Positions 5,572 to 9,039 of a stretch of 9,039 nucleotides of DNA are shown here, piece after piece. The notes beneath the pieces were generated by a model. That model was not told the origin of the DNA and did not search any database. It saw only the letters and a list, made by a program, of their open reading frames with translations. The position numbers and the translations under genes were made by a program. The stretch is from Caulobacteraceae bacterium. GTDB lineage: Bacteria; Pseudomonadota; Alphaproteobacteria; Caulobacterales; Caulobacteraceae. Every line of letters begins with the position of its first letter. Position 1 is the stretch's first letter. Where the stretch lies: positions 1 to 9,039 of the forward strand of contig SDZP01000123.1 in assembly GCA_004144935.1 (NCBI GenBank). The letters are read 5' to 3'.

Positions 5572-7002
5572 ATGGCCTTCGCCGAATACGCCGAGCATGA
5601 CGGGTTGGGGCTGGCCGCCCTGGTGAAGGGCAAGAAGGTCTCGCCGGGCGAGATTCTGGAAGCGGCGATCCAGACCATCGAAGCCCACAACGACGTGCTT
5701 AACGCCGTGGTCCACAAGGAATACGACGAGGCCCGCAAGACCGCCGCCGGCGACCTGCCCGAGGGGCCGTTCAAGGGCGTGCCCTTCCTGATCAAGGACC
5801 TCGGCGCCCAGGTGAAGGGCTGGCCGCGCACCTCTGGCTCGATGTTCGCCCAGGTGGCCGCCGACGCCGACGACAGCGAGCTGGTCCGCCGCTACCGCGC
5901 CGCCGGCGTGGTGCTGATCGGCAAGAGCAATACCCCGGAGTTCGGCATTCCGGGCGTCACCAACAGCCGGCGCCTCGGCAAATGCTCCAATCCCTGGGAC
6001 ACCACGCGGATCAGCGGCGGTTCCTCCGGGGGCGCGGCCAGCGCCACCGCTTCCGGCATGGTGCCCTTGGCCCACGCCAGCGACGGCCTTGGCAGCATCC
6101 GCATTCCGGCCGCCTGCTGCGGCCTGGTTGGCATGAAGACCACCCGCGACCGCAACCCCAACGGCGGCGAGGACTATGACCGCGCCATCGGCTTCTCGGT
6201 CGATCACGTGGTCAGTCGCACGGTGCGCGACAGCGCCGCCATGCTGGACGCCACCGGCTATCCCGAACCCGCCTCCCCCTACGCCCACCCGGCCAAGGAC
6301 CGGCCCTACCTGGACGAGGTCAGCCGCTCGCCCGGCAAGCTTCGCATCTTCTGGTCGCCCGAGACTCCGAACGGCAAGCCGATCAACGAGGAGGTGGCGG
6401 CGAAACTGGCCGAGACCGCCGCGACCCTGAAGGCGCTCGGCCATGAGGTGGTCGAACAGGGCCTGGGCATCGACTACCGCAGCCTTTACCGGGCCCAGGC
6501 GCTGGTCTCGGCCAGCAACTTCTCGGCCGGGGTGCGGCGCTGGGTCGAAATGCTGGGCCGCGAGCCCGGTGACGGCGAGATCGGTAACCTGGCGCGGCGC
6601 GGCTACGAAGCCGGCAAGCGGATCACTGGCGACCAGGCCATGTGGGGCTGGCAACAGCTGCGGCTGATGAACCGCGAGATCCTGCGCAACTTCGAGCGCT
6701 TCGACGTCTACCTGACCCCGGTGCTGGCGACGACGCCGCCCAAGCACGAGTATCTCGACACCCAGACCGATGACCTGAGGGCCTTCGACAAGGCCCAGGC
6801 CGCGACCTTCCCCTTCACCCCGCCGTTCAACTTCACCGGCCAGCCGTCCGTCAGCCTGCCGCTGTATCAGTCGTCGGACGGCCTGCCGATCGCCATGATG
6901 TTCACCGGCCGCTACGGCGACGAGGGCACGCTCTACCGGCTGGCCGGACAGCTGGAGAAGGAACTGCCGTGGAAGGACCGGCGGCCGGCGGTGTTCGGCT
7001 GA
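5572..7002 (+). CDS. Amidase-signature hydrolase, NylA-like
   Basis: From ATG 5572 the protein has 476 residues and belongs to the amidase signature family, which hydrolyses C-N amide bonds through a Ser-cisSer-Lys triad. The triad is visible as Lys75 (FLIKDLG), cis-Ser151 (SGGSSGGAA) and nucleophile Ser175 (SDGLGSIRIPA). Spacing agrees with that reported for 6-aminohexanoate cyclic-dimer hydrolase NylA (Lys72, Ser150, Ser174), and the C-terminal FNFTGQPSVSLP...SSDGLPI...LEKELPW also resembles NylA closely. No signal peptide is present, so it is cytoplasmic. The natural substrate is probably some cyclic or small linear amide and cannot be assigned. I chose 5572 because GGAGAG (5561-5566) precedes it; an in-frame ATG at 5491 would overlap the aminotransferase gene and add 27 unrelated residues. 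It is not GatA: no gatB or gatC is nearby. It ends 4 bp from the convergent gene. Confidence 0.93.
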   Translation: MAFAEYAEHDGLGLAALVKGKKVSPGEILEAAIQTIEAHNDVLNAVVHKEYDEARKTAAGDLPEGPFKGVPFLIKDLGAQVKGWPRTSGSMFAQVAADADDSELVRRYRAAGVVLIGKSNTPEFGIPGVTNSRRLGKCSNPWDTTRISGGSSGGAASATASGMVPLAHASDGLGSIRIPAACCGLVGMKTTRDRNPNGGEDYDRAIGFSVDHVVSRTVRDSAAMLDATGYPEPASPYAHPAKDRPYLDEVSRSPGKLRIFWSPETPNGKPINEEVAAKLAETAATLKALGHEVVEQGLGIDYRSLYRAQALVSASNFSAGVRRWVEMLGREPGDGEIGNLARRGYEAGKRITGDQAMWGWQQLRLMNREILRNFERFDVYLTPVLATTPPKHEYLDTQTDDLRAFDKAQAATFPFTPPFNFTGQPSVSLPLYQSSDGLPIAMMFTGRYGDEGTLYRLAGQLEKELPWKDRRPAVFG

Positions 7003-7006
7003 CGGC

Positions 7007-7543
7007 TCAAGGGGCCAGGATGCTCTTCCTGGCCTCGTAGCGGCGGGCCTTGGGCTGGTATATCCAGTCCCGCCGGTCGACGTCCTGCTTCCAGGCGTAG
7101 GGCATGCCGAAGGCCGGCAGGCCCTCGGCGACCTGGGGGAAGTCCACCGTGACGCCCTCCTTGATCGCCAGGGTCTTGGCCGGCCCCGCCGGCTCGCTGG
7201 CCAGCCGCCAGAAGCCTTTTCTGTCCTCGACGAAAATCACGGTCGTGCACTGCTCGCCGTCGCACCAGGACGCGCCCGGGAAGCTGACGATGGCGTAGCG
7301 CTTCCATGGCCCCCTTTGCGCCTCGCCGATGAAGGCGCAGAAGGCGCGCTGGTCGGCCGGCGCGGCCTGGACCAGCGGCGTGGCTGCGAAGACGTCCCAG
7401 TCCTGCCTGAACAGCAGCGAGTTCTTGCAGAGCAAGGTGGCGATGGGGGCGTCGACGCCATAGGCGTTGACCGACACCTGGGCCGAGGCGGGGCCGCCCA
7501 GCAGGAGGAGGCCGGCGAAGAGGCAGGACATCGGGGCGCGCAT
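7007..7543 (-). CDS. Exported four-cysteine protein, paralog A
   Basis: This 178-residue protein has a Sec signal peptide (hydrophobic core GLLLLG, likely cut after ASA near residue 21) and is presumably periplasmic. I recognise no named domain. It is clearly homologous to the gene immediately upstream on the same strand: FCAFIGEAQRGPWKRYAIV matches LCLYVGTAQAGPWRRFAIV, then WC(x4)C, VIFVEDRKGFWR versus VIVFLEDQQGQWR, and a late DF(x5)GLPA. Cysteines at 39, 69, 94 and 99 align with 33, 63, 89 and 94 of the paralog, so two disulfides are likely. GGAGGA (7547-7552) is just upstream of the ATG; a second in-frame ATG four codons in is less well placed. The stop codon is only 4 bp from the amidase stop on the other strand, leaving no room for a terminator. 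The gene is probably cotranscribed with paralog B, 68 bp upstream. Confidence 0.85.
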   Translation of the reverse strand: MRAPMSCLFAGLLLLGGPASAQVSVNAYGVDAPIATLLCKNSLLFRQDWDVFAATPLVQAAPADQRAFCAFIGEAQRGPWKRYAIVSFPGASWCDGEQCTTVIFVEDRKGFWRLASEPAGPAKTLAIKEGVTVDFPQVAEGLPAFGMPYAWKQDVDRRDWIYQPKARRYEARKSILAP

Positions 7544-7611
7544 GGATCCTCCGTGATCGCCGCCGAGCCTGCGGGAACCGTGGAGCCCTGTCGGCCCTCG
7601 TTTCGGGGGGT

Positions 7612-8121
7612 CTATTCCGCCGGCGCGCCGTAGACGCCGGCCGCCGCGTCGAAGGTCCAGACGACCGGGACCACGTCCATGTCAGGCCGCTGCGGCACAG
7701 TGATGGCCGGCAGGCCCTGCACCGCATGGCTGAAGTCGAGCCGCGCCCCCTCCTCCTTGGCGAAGCCGTTGTTGCTCATCTTCGGATCGATGGCGGCGCG
7801 CCATTGGCCCTGCTGGTCCTCCAGGAAGACGATGACCTGACAGCCGGCGGTGCCGCACCAGAGGGGGAAGTATTCCATCTGTACGATGGCGAAGCGTCGC
7901 CACGGACCGGCCTGCGCCGTGCCGACATAGAGGCACAGGGCGCGCTTTTCCGGCTCGGCGTCCTGGATCTCCGGCGTGGCGGTGATGGCCGCGACGACGG
8001 GCTTCAGCGCCTTGCCGGGCTTGCAGGCCAGTCGGACCTTGGCCGGGCCAGCGGCGAGGCTGGGGGTCGCGGAAAAGGGGACAACGATCAGGGCGAGGGC
8101 AAGGACGGCGGCGAGACGCAT
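7612..8121 (-). CDS. Exported four-cysteine protein, paralog B
   Basis: This 169-residue protein starts with a Sec signal peptide (hydrophobic core LAAVLALALIVVPF, likely cut after SLAA near residue 24). The mature part carries Cys33, Cys63, Cys89 and Cys94, with intervals of 30, 26 and 5 residues against 30, 25 and 5 in paralog A. The central conserved block is CLYVGTAQAGPWRRFAIVQ, then WC(x4)CQVIVFLEDQQGQWR, which looks like a beta-rich core closed by disulfides, followed by LDFSHAVQGLPAI. The C-terminal tails of the two paralogs are unrelated by eye. I do not recognise a family or function. GGAG lies 6 nt before the ATG. It is the first gene of the probable two-gene unit, with the palindromic intergenic element upstream of it, where its promoter must also lie. 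Confidence 0.84.
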   Translation of the reverse strand: MRLAAVLALALIVVPFSATPSLAAGPAKVRLACKPGKALKPVVAAITATPEIQDAEPEKRALCLYVGTAQAGPWRRFAIVQMEYFPLWCGTAGCQVIVFLEDQQGQWRAAIDPKMSNNGFAKEEGARLDFSHAVQGLPAITVPQRPDMDVVPVVWTFDAAAGVYGAPAE

Positions 8122-8192
8122 GGGAGACTCCGGAGGACGGCCGGAAACTAGCGGCTGGGCGACGGGTGTCGCGCCCCGAAGAGGGGGGAATA

Positions 8193-8349
8193 CCTTCTCC
8201 CACTTGCGGGAGCAGGTGGCGCGAAGCGCCGGATGAGGGGTCGCGCGGAATTGTAAGCCGTAATGAGGCGGCCGCGCGCGCTCGGTTCAAGCCGGGGCAA
8301 CCCCTCATCCGACCCCTGCGGGCCCACCTTCTCCCCCAAGGGGAGAAGG
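8193..8349. repeat. REP/BIME-like inverted palindromic element
   Basis: Two related units face each other. The left unit starts CCTTCTCCC (8193-8201) and ends GGATGAGGGGT (8231-8241). The right unit starts with the exact reverse complement ACCCCTCATCC (8300-8310) and ends GGGAGAAGG (8341-8349), the exact complement of the left terminus. Each unit holds its own hairpin: left CCTTCTCCC against GGGAGCAGG (one mismatch) plus GGCGC-GAA-GCGCC (8218-8230); right a perfect 10-bp stem at 8327-8349. About 58 bp of unrelated sequence separates the arms. The arrangement is that of a paired REP element. Such CCTTCTCCC/GGATGAGGGGT units recur in alphaproteobacterial intergenic DNA as I recall; copy number here cannot be checked. 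Confidence 0.8.
8327..8349 (-). terminator. Perfect hairpin after the right-hand gene
   Basis: CCTTCTCCCC and GGGGAGAAGG form a perfect 10-bp stem around a CAA loop (TTG on the minus strand). It starts 8 nt after the TAG of the minus-strand gene at 8358, so it would fold at the end of that transcript. No T run follows, so it may act by 3' end stabilisation or transcriptional attenuation rather than as a classical intrinsic terminator. It is also the terminal part of the palindromic repeat. Confidence 0.5.
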
Positions 8350-8357
8350 AAACTGAC

Positions 8358-9039
8358 CTAGTCTTCGGAGTCGCCCTTCGGCGCGTCGCCTTCAAAGCTC
8401 TTCGGCGCGCGGCGGCGCTTGGGCTTGGCGGGGGCCTCGGCGGCGTCGGCGGCCGGCGCGGGGGCCGATCGGGAGAGGAAGCCGGGGAGTTCGGAGACGG
8501 CGCCGTCCTGGCCGCGCAGGCGGGGCGAGGGACGCTTGGGCTCGGCGGCGGCCGGGGCGGTCAGCGGCGTCGCCTGCGGTTCGATCACCTGCAGCGGATC
8601 GCGGGCTTCGCGGCTCTCGGCCCGCTCTTCCCGGGGACGATCGCGCTCATAGCGGCTGCGGCGCGGCTCACGCTCCTCGCGCGGACGGTCTTCGCGAGGC
8701 TGGGCCTCACGCGGCGCCTCGTCGCGCGACGGTTGCGGCTGCGCGTCGCGCTGCGGACGGTCGTCGCGGTCGCGGAAGCGGTCCTCACGCGGCTGCTGGC
8801 CCTGCGGGCGGTCGTCCCGCTGTTGTTGCTGGCCGTCGCGCGGCCGGTCGTCGCGGTTCTGTTGCTGCTGGCCGTCGCGGGGACGGTCGTCCCGGTCGCG
8901 CCAGCGGTCGCGGGGCCGGTCATCGCGGTTCTGCTGCTGACCGTCGCGGGGACGGTCGTCGCGGTTCTGGCGGTTGCCCTGGTAGCCGTCGCGGTCGCGC
9001 GGCCGGTCGTCCCGGTCGCGGTTCTGGTTGTTCTGGTTG
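8358..9039 (-). CDS. C-terminal part of disordered Arg/Asp/Gln-rich protein, probably DUF4167
   Basis: The frame ending in TAG at 8358-8360 stays open to the right edge, giving 226 residues without the N-terminus. An internal Met (codon ending at 8586) is not a credible start, because the same composition and repeats continue upstream of it. The first 135 or so visible residues are low-complexity Arg/Asp/Asn/Gln with repeats of NRDDRPRDGQQQ. An Arg/Glu-rich part follows (PREDRPREEREPRRSRYERD), then an Ala/Pro/Lys tail with SELPGFLSRS and KPKRRRAPKSFEGD and an acidic end. This pattern, a disordered Asn/Gln/Arg/Asp region and an LPxFL-type motif near the end, fits alphaproteobacterial DUF4167 proteins, whose conserved domain is N-terminal and so outside the window. 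RNA binding is a guess from composition. The family call is uncertain; the open frame itself is well supported. Confidence 0.62.
   Translation of the reverse strand, partial: NQNNQNRDRDDRPRDRDGYQGNRQNRDDRPRDGQQQNRDDRPRDRWRDRDDRPRDGQQQQNRDDRPRDGQQQQRDDRPQGQQPREDRFRDRDDRPQRDAQPQPSRDEAPREAQPREDRPREEREPRRSRYERDRPREERAESREARDPLQVIEPQATPLTAPAAAEPKRPSPRLRGQDGAVSELPGFLSRSAPAPAADAAEAPAKPKRRRAPKSFEGDAPKGDSED
8793..9039 (-). repeat. Imperfect short tandem coding repeats (RDDRPRDGQQQ)
   Basis: Within the right-edge gene, units of about 11-13 codons repeat in tandem on the minus strand: NRDDRPRDGQQQ (8966-8931), NRDDRPRDRWRDR (8930-8892), DDRPRDGQQQQ (8891-8859), NRDDRPRDGQQQQ (8858-8820) and RDDRPQGQQ (8819-8793). 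The sequence from 8967 to the edge is similar but less regular. Plus-strand hallmarks are recurrent GGTCGTC and GTCGCGG. Unit lengths are multiples of three, so the frame is always kept. Confidence 0.8.

Noticed and set aside
3456..5831. Minus-strand open frame of 791 codons
   Set aside because: It runs antisense through the GNAT, YbjN and aminotransferase genes and the start of the amidase gene, all with recognisable domains. Its Arg/Gly/His/Pro-rich product is typical of high-GC antisense frames.
5113..6747. Minus-strand open frame of 544 codons
   Set aside because: It is antisense to the aminotransferase and amidase genes and has no family motif.
5572..7002. GatA subunit of the tRNA amidotransferase
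   Set aside because: No gatB or gatC is adjacent, and the C-terminal region matches NylA-type amidases better.
1..9039. Defence, phage or transposon system
   Set aside because: No nuclease, integrase, transposase, toxin-antitoxin or reverse transcriptase motifs were seen in any frame, and base composition is even across the window.

Overview
This window looks like chromosomal DNA from a high-GC alphaproteobacterium, probably of the Caulobacterales (Caulobacter or Phenylobacterium type). The grounds are very GC-rich third codon positions, several small exported proteins of families common in that group (DUF3617, YbjN), a probable DUF4167 protein at the right edge, and an intergenic palindromic element built on CCTTCTCCC / GGATGAGGGGT, a kind of repeat I recall from alphaproteobacterial genomes. 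The assignment is inference; no rRNA or marker gene is present.

Layout, left to right. (1) A minus-strand lipoprotein gene, cut by the left edge, ends in at least three near-identical 45-residue Ala/Arg/Lys/Gln/Asn repeats. (2) Divergent from it is a complete acetyl-CoA acetyltransferase (thiolase). (3) Convergent to the thiolase, across a strong hairpin, is a DUF3617-type lipoprotein. (4) Divergent again, four plus-strand genes follow with gaps of 13, 54 and 40 bp: a minimal GNAT acetyltransferase, a secreted YbjN-domain protein, a divergent class III aminotransferase, and an amidase resembling the 6-aminohexanoate cyclic-dimer hydrolase (NylA). (5) Tail to tail with the amidase (4 bp apart) are two tandem minus-strand genes for small exported proteins that are clear paralogs with a shared four-cysteine pattern. 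(6) An inverted-repeat REP/BIME-like element fills the next intergenic region. (7) The C-terminal part of a disordered Arg/Asp/Gln-rich protein, probably DUF4167, runs off the right edge.

How the parts may work together: the aminotransferase and amidase form a plausible two-step module, with amide hydrolysis releasing an amine that is then transaminated. The substrate cannot be read from sequence. Five of the ten genes encode envelope proteins (two lipoproteins and three with Sec signal peptides), most of them poorly characterised and several rich in conserved cysteines. I see no phage, IS, CRISPR, tRNA, rRNA or recognisable defence system. The most promising unexplained items are the tandem four-cysteine paralogs, the 45-residue repeat lipoprotein and the aminotransferase/amidase pair.
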